A stretch of 64,000 nucleotides of DNA. Origin: Bacillus methanolicus. GTDB taxonomy: Bacteria > Bacillota > Bacilli > Bacillales > Cytobacillaceae. Both the position numbers and the translations under genes were made by a program. Below are positions 20,109 through 30,149 of the stretch, one piece after another (positions within the stretch are counted from its first letter, which is position 1; every line of letters starts with the position of its first letter). The notes beneath the pieces were generated by a model. That model had not been told where the DNA came from. It made no database searches and worked only from the letters and a program-made list of their open reading frames with translations. Location of the stretch: the NCBI RefSeq assembly GCF_008764295.1, contig NZ_VTQX01000006.1, positions 62,001 through 126,000 on the forward strand, given 5' to 3'.

Positions 20109-21014
20109 TTGAAATTGCAATCTCTAATTGATAGAGCCATACAATTTCCTCCAATAACGGTGGCAGTAGCTGCTGCTGAAGATGAGGATGTTCTTGAGGC
20201 GATACAAGAAGCGCTGCGAAGAACGCTTTCCCGCTTCCTTTTATATGGCGACAGGGAGAAGATCATCGAGCTTATCAATGCTAAATTTCCTGAATTGATG
20301 AACAACGGTGATCTTCAAATCATTCATGCTCTTACCAATCAGGAAGCAGCTGAAAAAGCCGTTAAGGCTGTACATTTAAATGAAGCTAGTGTGTTAATGA
20401 AGGGAAATGTTCAAACCGCGGTTATTTTAAAAGCAATTTTAAATAAAGAATATGGTTTAAGGACTGGAAACATTCTTTCGCATGTTGCTGTTTTTGAAAT
20501 CCCAGACTTTGATCGCCTCCTTTTTATTACCGATGCAGCGATGAATCTTTACCCTGATCTTCAACAAAAGGTACAAATTATTGAAAATGCCGTTGCAATT
20601 GCAAGAAGTGTTGGGGTCAATTGGCCATCAGTGGCGCCGATTGCTGCTGTTGAAGTAGTCAACCCGAGTATGCAGGCAACACTGGATGCTGCTGCACTTT
20701 CGCAAATGAATCGGAGAGGGCAGATCACGAATTGTCTTATTGATGGGCCGCTTGCGTTCGATAATGCGATTTCGAGCTTGTCAGCAGAGCAAAAAGGAAT
20801 CAAAAGTGAGGTTGCTGGACGAGCAGATATCCTGCTTGTGCCAACAATAGAGGTTGGAAATGCGTTGTATAAATCATTAACATATTTTGCGAAAGCGAAG
20901 GTTGGAGGAGTCATTGCCGGGGCAAAAGCGCCAATCGTTTTAACTTCCAGGGCCGATTCTGCTGAAAGCAAGCTCTACTCTCTAGCTTTAGCCATATGTT
21001 CTATTAAACATTGA
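20109..21014 (+). CDS. ptb: phosphate butyryltransferase
   Basis: 301 aa from TTG 20109 after AAAGGGGG. It belongs to the phosphate acetyl/butyryltransferase family, with VSVNWPSVAPIAAVE-type core, DGPLAFDNAIS and ADILLVPTIEVGNALYKSL. It converts butyryl- or branched acyl-CoA to the acyl phosphate; with Buk this yields ATP and branched-chain fatty acids or exchanges CoA. It is the first gene of the bkd operon, order ptb-bcd-buk-lpdV-bkdAA-bkdAB-bkdB as in B. subtilis. Confidence 0.95.
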   Translation: MKLQSLIDRAIQFPPITVAVAAAEDEDVLEAIQEALRRTLSRFLLYGDREKIIELINAKFPELMNNGDLQIIHALTNQEAAEKAVKAVHLNEASVLMKGNVQTAVILKAILNKEYGLRTGNILSHVAVFEIPDFDRLLFITDAAMNLYPDLQQKVQIIENAVAIARSVGVNWPSVAPIAAVEVVNPSMQATLDAAALSQMNRRGQITNCLIDGPLAFDNAISSLSAEQKGIKSEVAGRADILLVPTIEVGNALYKSLTYFAKAKVGGVIAGAKAPIVLTSRADSAESKLYSLALAICSIKH

Positions 21015-21044
21015 TGATATTTAACAAAAGAGGAGAGATACAAC

Positions 21045-22139
21045 ATGGAAATTTTCAAGTATATGGAGTCTTATGATTATGAACAAGTCGTTTTTTGCCA
21101 AGATAAGCAATCGGGACTAAAGGCGATAATTGCAATACATGATACGACTTTAGGACCGGCGCTTGGTGGAACACGGATGTGGACATATGAATCAGAGGAG
21201 GCGGCTATTGAGGATGCTCTTCGCTTAGCGAAGGGGATGACATATAAAAATGCTGCAGCGGGATTAAATCTTGGAGGCGGTAAAACGGTTATTATTGGCG
21301 ATCCTCGTAAAGATAAGAATGAAGAAATGTTTCGTGCTTTTGGTCGCTATATTCAGGGTTTAAATGGCCGTTATATTACAGCTGAAGATGTAGGAACAAC
21401 CGTTGCTGATATGGATTTGATCCATGAAGAAACCGATTATGTAACGGGAATATCTCCAGCATTCGGTTCATCTGGAAATCCATCGCCGGTTACAGCTTAT
21501 GGTGTATATCGTGGGATGAAAGCAGCAGCTAAGGAAGCGTTTGGGAATGATTCACTAGAAGGAAAAGTGGTTGCTGTTCAAGGTATTGGTAATGTTGCAT
21601 TTAATTTATGCCGTCATTTACATGAAGAGGGTGCAAGTTTAATTGTAACTGATATTAATAAAGAAGCTGTGCAAAGAGCGGTGGAAGAGTTCGGTGCAAA
21701 GGCGGTCGAGCCTGACGAAATTTATAGTGTCGACTGTGATATTTATGCTCCTTGTGCACTGGGGGCTGTTATCAATGATGATACGATTCCACAATTAAAG
21801 GCTAAAGTTATTGCAGGAGCTGCTAACAATCAGCTTCGTGATACGACCCATGGTGACCTCATACATGAATTAGGGATAGTCTATGCACCTGATTATGTAA
21901 TTAACGCCGGTGGAGTTATCAATGTCGCTGATGAATTGTACGGTTATAACCGCGACCGAGCGATGAAGCGAGTCGAGACAATTTATCAAAACATTGAGAA
22001 GGTAATTGAAATTTCAAAGCGCGATGGAATTCCAACTTATAAAGCAGCAGATCGTATGGCGGAGGAGAGAATTGAAAGAATGCGCAATTCTCGCAGTCAA
22101 TTTCTTCAAAATGGCCATCACATTTTAAGCAGAAGATAA
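21045..22139 (+). CDS. bcd: leucine (branched-chain amino acid) dehydrogenase
   Basis: 364 aa of the Glu/Leu/Phe/Val dehydrogenase family. The catalytic lysine motif is [15 protein letters not shown] (about residue 80), with K at [12 protein letters not shown] before it. The NAD-binding segment is [14 protein letters not shown] (about residue 180). It reversibly deaminates Leu, Ile and Val to 2-oxo acids with NAD, supplying the BkdA/B complex. AGGAGAG precedes the ATG. A 143-bp gap follows before buk with no terminator seen. Confidence 0.97.
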   Translation: MEIFKYMESYDYEQVVFCQDKQSGLKAIIAIHDTTLGPALGGTRMWTYESEEAAIEDALRLAKGMTYKNAAAGLNLGGGKTVIIGDPRKDKNEEMFRAFGRYIQGLNGRYITAEDVGTTVADMDLIHEETDYVTGISPAFGSSGNPSPVTAYGVYRGMKAAAKEAFGNDSLEGKVVAVQGIGNVAFNLCRHLHEEGASLIVTDINKEAVQRAVEEFGAKAVEPDEIYSVDCDIYAPCALGAVINDDTIPQLKAKVIAGAANNQLRDTTHGDLIHELGIVYAPDYVINAGGVINVADELYGYNRDRAMKRVETIYQNIEKVIEISKRDGIPTYKAADRMAEERIERMRNSRSQFLQNGHHILSRR

Positions 22140-22282
22140 ATGATTTGTCAGCTAAATGGTATGGTTATTACATGTTGAATGGTGTTAAGCGCAAGCTTCC
22201 GTTATGCATGGCTCAAACAATCGAATAAAGAGCATGAGCAATATAAAGGGAAATTTGCGCTTTTCAATTGGAGGGTTAAACA

Positions 22283-23389
22283 GTGCCAGAGTCAATTAAT
22301 CGAATTCTCGTCATCAATCCAGGATCTACTTCAACGAAAATAGGGGTATTCGATAATGAGAAGTCTGTTTTTGAAAAGACGATTCGTCATTCTAATGATG
22401 AAATTGGTCAATTTAATCAAATTATCGAGCAATATGAATTCCGTAAAAAGACGATCCTTGAATCACTTGATAAAGAAGGAATCAATATTTCCAAGCTTAA
22501 AGCCGTTTGCGGTCGCGGTGGATTGTTGCGTCCCATAGAAGGGGGAACATATCGAGTTAACGAAGAGATGTTGTCCGACCTTCGTGCTGGTTTTGCTGGT
22601 GAGCATGCCTCTAATCTTGGTGGAATTATTGCTCATGAAATTGCATCAGGATTAAATATTCCAGCTTATATTGTTGATCCGGTTGTTGTTGATGAATTAG
22701 AGCCTATTGCTCGAGTTTCAGGTTTTTCGTTAATAGACCGAAAAAGCATCTTTCATGCCCTTAATCAAAAGGCAGTGTCGAGGCGGGTAGCGCAGGAGTT
22801 AGGGAAAAGATACGAAGAGCTTAACTTAATTGTCGCCCATATGGGAGGCGGCATTACGGTTGGTGTACATAAAAAAGGAAGGGTTGTCGATGTGAACAAC
22901 GGTCTTCATGGAGATGGCCCGTTCAGTCCAGAACGTGCGGGTACAGTACCTGCGGGTGACCTTGTGGCTCTCTGTTATTCTGGACAATACTTTTATGAAG
23001 AAATCATGAAAAAATTGGTCGGACAAGGCGGCTTAGTTGGCTATTTGAAAACAAATGATGCCCTTGCGGTGGAAAAAATGATAGAAAATGGCGATAACGA
23101 AGCAAGCTTAGTCTATTCTGCGATGGCATACCAAGTAGCAAAAGAAATTGGGTCGGCTAGTGCGGTTTTATCAGGGAAGGTCGATGCGATTATTTTAACG
23201 GGTGGTCTCGCTTATGGAAAAGGATTTGTGCAGGAGATTCAGGAAAGAGTCAAATGGATTGCTGATGTGATCGTTAAGCCGGGAGAGAATGAGCTTCAGG
23301 CATTAGCGGAAGGGGCACTTAGAGTGTTAAGAGGTGAGGAAAAGGAGAAGAATTATCCAAGCCCAGTAAAGTGCAGTGAGAGGATTTGA
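22283..23389 (+). CDS. buk: butyrate kinase
   Basis: 368 aa from GTG 22283, after GGAGGG. ASKHA acetate/butyrate kinase fold: [16 protein letters not shown] at the N-terminus, [21 protein letters not shown] and a C-terminal ILTGGLAYG. It transfers phosphate from butyryl or branched acyl phosphate to ADP, ending the overflow branch begun by Ptb. lpdV follows after 18 nt. Confidence 0.96.
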   Translation: MPESINRILVINPGSTSTKIGVFDNEKSVFEKTIRHSNDEIGQFNQIIEQYEFRKKTILESLDKEGINISKLKAVCGRGGLLRPIEGGTYRVNEEMLSDLRAGFAGEHASNLGGIIAHEIASGLNIPAYIVDPVVVDELEPIARVSGFSLIDRKSIFHALNQKAVSRRVAQELGKRYEELNLIVAHMGGGITVGVHKKGRVVDVNNGLHGDGPFSPERAGTVPAGDLVALCYSGQYFYEEIMKKLVGQGGLVGYLKTNDALAVEKMIENGDNEASLVYSAMAYQVAKEIGSASAVLSGKVDAIILTGGLAYGKGFVQEIQERVKWIADVIVKPGENELQALAEGALRVLRGEEKEKNYPSPVKCSERI

Positions 23390-23407
23390 AAAGGGAGGTC
23401 GTTTTTT

Positions 23408-24829
23408 ATGGCAAAGGAATATGATTTAGTCATTCTTGGCGGTGGTACAGGTGGCTACGTAGCAGCGATACGGGCATCTCAGTTAGGCTTGAAAACAGCA
23501 ATCGTTGAGAAAGGGAAACTCGGCGGCACCTGTTTACATAAAGGTTGTATCCCTAGCAAAGCATTGCTAAGAAGCGCTGAGGTATTTGCGACGGCAAAAA
23601 GAAGCGAAGAGTTCGGCGTGGAAACGACAGGTGTCTCATTAAATTTTGCTAAGGTGCAGGAACGAAAAAACAATATCGTCGAACAGCTGCATAAAGGTGT
23701 TCAACATTTAATGAAGCAAGGTAAGATTGATGTTTTTGCAGGAACAGGGAGGATTTTAGGCCCGTCAATTTTTTCACCTATGCCTGGAACGATTTCTGTT
23801 GAAATGAATGATAAAACAGAAAACGAAATGTTAATCCCCAAAAACGTTATTATTGGAACTGGCTCAAGGCCACGTACTTTACCGGGATTAGACATAGATG
23901 GTGAATTCGTAATGACTTCAGATGAAGCGTTGCAAATGGAATCACTTCCTCAATCAATCATAATCGTTGGTGGCGGTGTGATTGGAATTGAATGGGCATC
24001 AATGCTGTCCGATTTTGGGGTTGAAGTGACGGTGATTGAATATGCGGATCGCATTTTACCAACAGAAGACAAAGAAATTTCCAAGGAAATGCAACGGCTA
24101 ATGAAGAAGCGTAAAATCAATGTTGTCACAAGTGCAAAGGTTTTGCCAGAAACGCTTCAAAAAGGTGAGACTGTCACCATCTCTGCTGAAGTAAAAGGAG
24201 CAGAAAAACAGTTTAAAGCAGATAAAATACTTGTTTCGGTTGGCCGAATGGCAAATATAGAAGGAATTGGTTTAGAAAATACGGATATTCAGGTAGAAAA
24301 AGGATTCATTGTCACAAATGATTTTTATCAAACAAAAGAATCGCACATTTATGCAATAGGAGATTGTATCGGCGGCTTGCAGCTTGCCCATGTTGCTTCG
24401 CATGAAGGGATTGTTGCGGTTGAGCATATTGCTGGAGAGAAGCCAGAACCTCTTGACTATCGTTTAATTTCCAAATGTATATATAGCGCTCCTGAGGTAG
24501 CAAGTGTTGGCTATACAGAAGAGGAAGCAAAGGAAAAAGGATACAAAGTTAAAGTTGGGAAATTTTCTTTCCGTGCGATTGGAAAAGCACTTGTTTTTGG
24601 TGAATCAGATGGATTTGTGAAAATGATCGCTGATGAAGAAAGCAATGATATATTAGGTGTCCATATGATTGGACCTCATGTAACTGATATGATTTCTGAA
24701 GCAGGCTTAGCACAAGTGTTAGATGCGACACCTTGGGAGGTTGCCCATACAATTCATCCGCATCCAACTTTATCAGAAGCGATTGGTGAAGCAGCTTTAG
24801 CGGTTGATGGTAAAGCGATACATGGATAA
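23408..24829 (+). CDS. lpdV: dihydrolipoyl dehydrogenase (E3) of branched-chain 2-oxoacid complex
   Basis: 473 aa. The N-terminal FAD motif is GGGTGGYVAAIRASQLG, the redox disulfide GGTCLHKGCIPSK (about residue 38), the NAD motif VGGGVIGIEWASMLSDFG and the C-terminal catalytic HPHPTLSEAIGEA. It reoxidises the lipoamide of BkdB with NAD. AGGGAGGTC precedes the ATG. Its placement inside the bkd operon shows it serves this complex rather than pyruvate dehydrogenase. Confidence 0.97.
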   Translation: MAKEYDLVILGGGTGGYVAAIRASQLGLKTAIVEKGKLGGTCLHKGCIPSKALLRSAEVFATAKRSEEFGVETTGVSLNFAKVQERKNNIVEQLHKGVQHLMKQGKIDVFAGTGRILGPSIFSPMPGTISVEMNDKTENEMLIPKNVIIGTGSRPRTLPGLDIDGEFVMTSDEALQMESLPQSIIIVGGGVIGIEWASMLSDFGVEVTVIEYADRILPTEDKEISKEMQRLMKKRKINVVTSAKVLPETLQKGETVTISAEVKGAEKQFKADKILVSVGRMANIEGIGLENTDIQVEKGFIVTNDFYQTKESHIYAIGDCIGGLQLAHVASHEGIVAVEHIAGEKPEPLDYRLISKCIYSAPEVASVGYTEEEAKEKGYKVKVGKFSFRAIGKALVFGESDGFVKMIADEESNDILGVHMIGPHVTDMISEAGLAQVLDATPWEVAHTIHPHPTLSEAIGEAALAVDGKAIHG

Positions 24830-24855
24830 GATTAATTTCTCGGGAGGGAATGGAA

Positions 24856-25848
24856 TTGACTGAGAATCGTCATAGCGCTCTTGGATTGAGCGATGAAAAA
24901 GTGCTGGAAATGTATGAAACAATGTTGTTAGCAAGAAGAATTGATGAACGAATGTGGCTCTTAAACCGGGCAGGTAAGATTCCGTTTGTCATTTCTTGTC
25001 AAGGACAGGAGGCTGCGCAGGTTGGTGCGGCATTTGCTTTAGATAAGGAGAAGGATTATGCATTGCCTTACTATCGCGATATGGGAGTGGTATTAACCTT
25101 TGGAATGACAGCAACAGAATTAATGCTTTCTGCATTTGCAAAAGCGGAAGATCCGAACTCTGGAGGCCGACAAATGCCCGGGCATTTTGGACAAAAGAAA
25201 AATCGGATTGTCACCGGTTCATCCCCAGTAACGACACAGGTTCCTCATGCGGTTGGAGTGGCTTTAGCTGGAAAGATGGAAGGGAAAGATCTTGTTACTT
25301 TCGTCACTTTTGGTGAAGGTTCATCGAATCAAGGTGACTTCCATGAAGGAGCCAATTTTGCCGGTGTTCATAAGCTACCAGTCATCTTTATGTGTGAGAA
25401 TAATAAATATGCTATTTCTGTACCAATTGAAAAGCAGTTAGCTTGTGAAAATGTCTCTGATCGTGCTGTTGGCTATGGAATGCCTGGAATTACAGTGGAC
25501 GGAAATGATCCGTTAGAAGTGTATAAGGCCGTTAAAGAGGCAGTGGATCGCGGACGCCGTGGCGAAGGTCCATCATTAATTGAAACGATTTCTTACCGTT
25601 TAACACCACATTCTTCAGATGACGATGACAGAAGCTATCGTGCTCCTGATGAGGTCGCTGAGGCGAAAACAAAAGATCCGATTATAACTTTTGGAGCTTA
25701 TTTGAAGGAAAATGGTGTAATGAACGATGAGAAGGAAAAAGAAATTAATGATCGTGTGATGAGAATTGTTAACGAGGCAACAGATTATGCAGAAAACGCT
25801 CCATACGCAGAGGCAGAATATGCGATGAAGCATGTGTATGCAGAGTAA
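24856..25848 (+). CDS. bkdAA: branched-chain 2-oxoacid dehydrogenase E1 alpha
   Basis: 330 aa from TTG 24856, which fits GGGAGGG spacing (8 nt) and the family beginning xTENRHSALGL. An ATG at 24850 is in frame but only 2-3 nt from the ribosome site. It contains the thiamine diphosphate motif GEGSSNQGDFHEGANFA...CENN and the phosphorylation-loop-like YRLTPHSSDDDDRSYR. With BkdAB it decarboxylates the oxo acids of Leu, Ile and Val and reductively acylates BkdB. Confidence 0.96.
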   Translation: MTENRHSALGLSDEKVLEMYETMLLARRIDERMWLLNRAGKIPFVISCQGQEAAQVGAAFALDKEKDYALPYYRDMGVVLTFGMTATELMLSAFAKAEDPNSGGRQMPGHFGQKKNRIVTGSSPVTTQVPHAVGVALAGKMEGKDLVTFVTFGEGSSNQGDFHEGANFAGVHKLPVIFMCENNKYAISVPIEKQLACENVSDRAVGYGMPGITVDGNDPLEVYKAVKEAVDRGRRGEGPSLIETISYRLTPHSSDDDDRSYRAPDEVAEAKTKDPIITFGAYLKENGVMNDEKEKEINDRVMRIVNEATDYAENAPYAEAEYAMKHVYAE

Positions 25849-25862
25849 GGGGGAAGATTGAA

Positions 25863-26846
25863 ATGGCTGTCATTTCTTATATAGATGCAGTGACGATGGC
25901 GATTCGTGAGGAAATGGAAAGAGACTCTAAAGTTTTCGTTCTTGGTGAAGATGTAGGGAAAAAGGGCGGAGTTTTTAAAGCAACTCAAGGATTATATGAG
26001 CAGTTTGGGGAAGAAAGAGTAATCGATACCCCTCTTGCTGAATCTGCGATTGCAGGAGTGGGAATTGGGGCAGCAATGTATGGCATGCGTCCGATTGCGG
26101 AAATGCAATTTGCTGATTTTATCATGCCGGCTGTCAATCAAATCATTTCTGAAGCAGCAAAAATCCGTTATCGCTCCAATAATGACTGGAATTGTCCTAT
26201 TGTGATCCGTGCTCCATATGGTGGTGGTATTCATGGAGCATTGTATCATTCCCAATCGGTTGAAGCTGTATTCGCTAACCAGCCTGGATTAAAAATTGTC
26301 ATGCCATCTACGCCATACGATGTAAAGGGGCTATTGAAGGCGGCAATTCGTGATGAAGACCCTGTTCTCTTTTTCGAGCATAAAAGAGCATACCGTTTAA
26401 TTAAAGGGGAAGTGCCTACTGATGATTATGTTCTTCCAATCGGAAAAGCGGATGTCAAGCGTGAAGGCGATGATATTACTGTTATTACGTACGGGCTATG
26501 TGTTCATTTTGCCCTACAGGCAGCTGAACGACTTGCGAGCGAGGGTATTTCGGCACATATTTTAGATTTACGTACTGTTTATCCGTTGGATAAAGAAGCG
26601 ATTATTGAAGCAGCTAGCAAGACGGGCAAAGTATTGCTTATAACAGAGGACAATAAGGAAGGTAGCATTATTAGTGAAGTGTCGGCGATAATCGCAGAAA
26701 ATTGCCTCTTCGATTTAGATGCTCCAATTAAGCGCTTAGCGGGACCGGATGTACCAGCAATGCCGTATGCACCGACAATGGAAAAGTATTTTATGGTTAA
26801 TCCGGATAAAGTTGAACAAGCGATGCGAGAGTTGGCTGAATTTTAA
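25863..26846 (+). CDS. bkdAB: branched-chain 2-oxoacid dehydrogenase E1 beta
   Basis: 327 aa transketolase-like beta subunit. Features are LGEDVGKKGGVFKATQGL, the conserved TPLAESAIAGVGIGAA, EMQFADFIMPAVNQI and RAPYGGGIHGALYHSQS. AGGGGGAAGATTGAA precedes the ATG. It forms the alpha2beta2 E1 with BkdAA, whose stop is 14 nt upstream. Confidence 0.97.
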   Translation: MAVISYIDAVTMAIREEMERDSKVFVLGEDVGKKGGVFKATQGLYEQFGEERVIDTPLAESAIAGVGIGAAMYGMRPIAEMQFADFIMPAVNQIISEAAKIRYRSNNDWNCPIVIRAPYGGGIHGALYHSQSVEAVFANQPGLKIVMPSTPYDVKGLLKAAIRDEDPVLFFEHKRAYRLIKGEVPTDDYVLPIGKADVKREGDDITVITYGLCVHFALQAAERLASEGISAHILDLRTVYPLDKEAIIEAASKTGKVLLITEDNKEGSIISEVSAIIAENCLFDLDAPIKRLAGPDVPAMPYAPTMEKYFMVNPDKVEQAMRELAEF

Positions 26847-26882
26847 ATAGAGAATAAGCGTAGTTGAAGGAGGTTTTTCGAA

Positions 26883-28157
26883 TTGGCAATTGAACAAATT
26901 AAAATGCCTCAATTAGGAGAAAGTGTAACCGAAGGAACAATAAGCAAATGGCTTGTATCAGTAGGGGATAAAGTCAATAAGTACGACGCGCTGGCAGAGG
27001 TTATGACAGATAAAGTAAATGCGGAAATCCCTTCCTCTTTTTCCGGTGTTATAAAAGAACTGATTGCAAATGAAGGGGATACGCTAGCAGTTGGTGAAGT
27101 GATTTGCTCTGTGGAAGTAGAGGGCGGTACAAGTGAAGCAGTTGAAGAAGCTCCAGCTCCTCAAAATGAAGAAGAGCTTTCAAGTACAAACGCTTCGTTT
27201 GATGGAACGAGCAGCAAAGCTCGTTACTCACCTGCTGTACTGAAACTTTCACAAGAACATGGTATTGATTTGAACCTTGTACAAGGAAGCGGTGCTGGCG
27301 GGCGTATTACCCGTAAGGATATTTTAAAAATTGTGGAGTCAGGTCAGATTCCGAAATCGGTTCAAACTGAGACACCGCCTGCGAAAGTAGAGGAAACGGC
27401 TTCTCAAACTCAGGTAGCAAAACAAAGCGCTCCTGTGCCATCGATTCCAGTTGGGGCTGGTGATACTGAAATTCCGGTATCTGGAGTTCGTAAAGCGATC
27501 GCAGCAAATATGCTTAGAAGCAAGCATGAAATCCCCCATGCTTGGACGATGATCGAAGTTGATGTGACGAATTTAGTTGAATATCGAAACACGATCAAGG
27601 ATGAATTCAAAAATAAAGAAGGATTTAATTTGACCTTCTTCGCGTTTTTTGTCAAAGCTGTTGCTCAAGCCTTAAAAGAGTTCCCACAAATGAATTCAAT
27701 GTGGGCAGGAGATAAAATCGTGCAGAAAAAAGACATCAATATTTCTATTGCAGTAGCAACAGATGATGCTTTGTTTGTACCGGTTATCAAGGCAGCCGAT
27801 GAGAAAACAATTAAAGGGATTGCTCGCGAGATTACCGAATATGCAGCAAAGGTGCGTGCTGGTAAATTGACAAGTGAAGACATGCAAGGCGGGACATTTA
27901 CTGTAAATAACACCGGTTCATTTGGTTCTGTCCAATCGATGGGAATCATTAATTATCCACAAGCTGCGATTTTACAAGTGGAATCGATTGTTAAGCGCCC
28001 TGTTGTTTTAAATGGCATGATTGCCGTTCGTGATATGGTGAATTTATGTTTATCGCTTGATCATCGAGTTCTTGATGGCTTAGTATGTGGTCGTTTTCTC
28101 CAAAGAGTGAAAGAAATTCTTGAACATACAAGCAAAGAGAATACCTCGATTTACTAA
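26883..28157 (+). CDS. bkdB: branched-chain 2-oxoacid dehydrogenase E2 (dihydrolipoyl acyltransferase)
   Basis: 424 aa from TTG 26883 behind GAAGGAGG. Domains in order: one lipoyl domain (about 3-80, lipoylated K44 in MTDKVNAEIPS), an E3/E1-binding domain (about 117-155, YSPAVLKLSQEHGIDLN with GAGGRITRKDIL), a Pro/Thr/Ala linker and a catalytic acyltransferase core (about 200-420) with LSLDHRVLDG. It transfers branched acyl groups to CoA for branched fatty acid synthesis. It is the last gene of the operon, followed by a terminator. Confidence 0.97.
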   Translation: MAIEQIKMPQLGESVTEGTISKWLVSVGDKVNKYDALAEVMTDKVNAEIPSSFSGVIKELIANEGDTLAVGEVICSVEVEGGTSEAVEEAPAPQNEEELSSTNASFDGTSSKARYSPAVLKLSQEHGIDLNLVQGSGAGGRITRKDILKIVESGQIPKSVQTETPPAKVEETASQTQVAKQSAPVPSIPVGAGDTEIPVSGVRKAIAANMLRSKHEIPHAWTMIEVDVTNLVEYRNTIKDEFKNKEGFNLTFFAFFVKAVAQALKEFPQMNSMWAGDKIVQKKDINISIAVATDDALFVPVIKAADEKTIKGIAREITEYAAKVRAGKLTSEDMQGGTFTVNNTGSFGSVQSMGIINYPQAAILQVESIVKRPVVLNGMIAVRDMVNLCLSLDHRVLDGLVCGRFLQRVKEILEHTSKENTSIY

Positions 28158-28187
28158 ATGTTATTTTAAAATAGCATATAATTTCTT

Positions 28188-28220
28188 GAAGACCGTTTGT
28201 CAGACAACGGTCTTCCTCTT
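28188..28220 (+). terminator. terminator of the bkd operon
   Basis: GAAGACCGTT / AACGGTCTTC hairpin with a small bulge near the loop, followed by a CTCTTTTCTC T-rich tail. Confidence 0.8.
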
Positions 28221-28334
28221 TTCTCTCCGTTGCTAGAATGAAATTCGTGTACTACAATAGTGGTATCAATAGAAAAATATGGTTTAGATTTAATAATCGG
28301 AATTTTTAATAACCTCATGGAAGGTGGAGAGGAA

Positions 28335-30149
28335 ATGCGTGAGCAATCGTTTCCAAAGGTTTCTATTAAAGATTGGATTGAAAAAAGCGAGCATTCAATG
28401 AAAGGGAAAAAGATTGAGTCGCTTGAAAAAGATACATATGAGCAAATAAGATTGAAACCGCTTTACACGCAAAACGATCAAGAGGAAGTAAGTCAGTTTC
28501 CGGCACAATCCGATTTTAGAAGAGGAACCTTTTCTCTAGGTTACTTATCAAATCAATGGAAGCTGGCACAAAAACTTACGATTGATAAAAATTTAAATGA
28601 GCAGCTATACAAAGCGATTTCTAAAGGACAAACAGCGCTCTCGTTTGAGATCAATGAGAGGGTGCTGGGAATAGTAGAAGAATTAGAGGAGGAGTTGCTC
28701 CACTACCCATTTTCAATCAATGCAAAAGAATATCACCATGAATTTTTAAAGAAAATACAAAGTCTGCCTTACTCTGAGAAAGGTCATGGTTATATCGGCA
28801 TCGATCCAGTTGCTCTTCTAGCAGAAAAAGGAATAGATCGGATGGATGAAGGCTATCAGCAGTTGTTTGAAACGGTCAATAATGGCTTAACTTCATTTCC
28901 GCGTATTCGCACCATTTTAGTGGATACAGTTCCATATCATAATGGTGGTGCTCATGCTGTGCAAGAATTGGCCATTGCAATTAGCACAGGGGTGCAGCAT
29001 ATTGAAAAACTTGCCGAGCTGGGCTTAACCATCAATACAGTAGTGTCAAAACTTGTTTTTCAATTTTCAATAGGGGCAAACTTCTTTATGGAACTGGCAA
29101 AGCTAAGAGCGGCTCGAGTGTTATGGGATATGGTAATGAAAGCTTATGGAGTAGATGAAGAGGAGCGGGGAATGATTATTTCTGCTACGACCTCTCGCTT
29201 TACGAAAACGCTCTATGATCCTTATGTGAATATGTTAAGAGCGGGAAGTGAGGCCTTTGCAGCAGTATTAGGAGGAATTCAATATTTGCATGTCAGCCCT
29301 TTTAATGAGCCTGAAGGAAAAGAGACTGTTTTTTCAGATCGTATTGCAAGAAATACGCAATTAATTTTACGAGATGAGTCCCATTTGGCAAAAACAATTG
29401 ACCCAGCAGGTGGTTCTTGGTACGTGGAATCTTTAACGACAGAGCTTGTTGAAAAAGCATGGGAACTATTTTTGGCGATCGATGAAAAAGGTGGAATTGT
29501 TGAAGTACTTAAGCAAGGTTGGATGCAGACGGAGATTGCTAAAGTAAGAAAGATGCGTGAAGAAGCGATAGCGACAAGGCAGCAAACGATTGTGGGAACG
29601 AATAAATATGTGGATTTACAAGGTGAGTCATTAAAAAACGTGCAAGTAAGAGGAGTGCAGCATAGAGCCGAATTTCCACCAATTCCACAAGGGCGATTAT
29701 CAGAGTCATATGAGGAGCTTAGGCTCAGTGCGCAGAAATTGAAAAAGCAAGGAGTAGATCTAGCTGTAGGACTGCTCACGTTAGGAGAATTAAAGTCTCA
29801 TAAACTACGGACTGACTTTGCCAACGGATTTCTCGCACCAGCTGGTATTGAAGGGAGAATGAGTACAGAAATTCATTCAATCAATCATGCTTTAGAGTTT
29901 GTGAGAGAAACAGGCTATAAACATTACTGTCTTTGTGGAAGCAATGAGCAATATGCATCATTCGGAATCGAGCTTGCTCAAAACATCAAAACAGCCTTCC
30001 CTCACGTTCACTTGTATATTGCTGGGCTTCCTGAAGAGCGGGAAAGCTGGGAAAAGGTCGGGATTTCTGGTTTTATTCATTTAAAGAGCAACTGCTATCA
30101 AACCCTTGCTACGATTTTAGCTGATTTGGAGGTGGGCATAGATGACTAA
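28335..30149 (+). CDS. mutA: methylmalonyl-CoA mutase small (beta) subunit
   Basis: About 604 aa from ATG 28335 after GGTGGAGAGGAA; the open frame begins at 28260. It shares the TIM-barrel region of the mutase family ([27 protein letters not shown]..., PAGGSWYVE) but its C-terminal domain lacks the B12-binding DxHxxG motif, as expected of the non-catalytic subunit. It pairs with MutB, whose start overlaps its end by 8 nt. The genes convert (R)-methylmalonyl-CoA to succinyl-CoA and lie directly after the bkd operon. Confidence 0.94.
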   Translation: MREQSFPKVSIKDWIEKSEHSMKGKKIESLEKDTYEQIRLKPLYTQNDQEEVSQFPAQSDFRRGTFSLGYLSNQWKLAQKLTIDKNLNEQLYKAISKGQTALSFEINERVLGIVEELEEELLHYPFSINAKEYHHEFLKKIQSLPYSEKGHGYIGIDPVALLAEKGIDRMDEGYQQLFETVNNGLTSFPRIRTILVDTVPYHNGGAHAVQELAIAISTGVQHIEKLAELGLTINTVVSKLVFQFSIGANFFMELAKLRAARVLWDMVMKAYGVDEEERGMIISATTSRFTKTLYDPYVNMLRAGSEAFAAVLGGIQYLHVSPFNEPEGKETVFSDRIARNTQLILRDESHLAKTIDPAGGSWYVESLTTELVEKAWELFLAIDEKGGIVEVLKQGWMQTEIAKVRKMREEAIATRQQTIVGTNKYVDLQGESLKNVQVRGVQHRAEFPPIPQGRLSESYEELRLSAQKLKKQGVDLAVGLLTLGELKSHKLRTDFANGFLAPAGIEGRMSTEIHSINHALEFVRETGYKHYCLCGSNEQYASFGIELAQNIKTAFPHVHLYIAGLPEERESWEKVGISGFIHLKSNCYQTLATILADLEVGIDD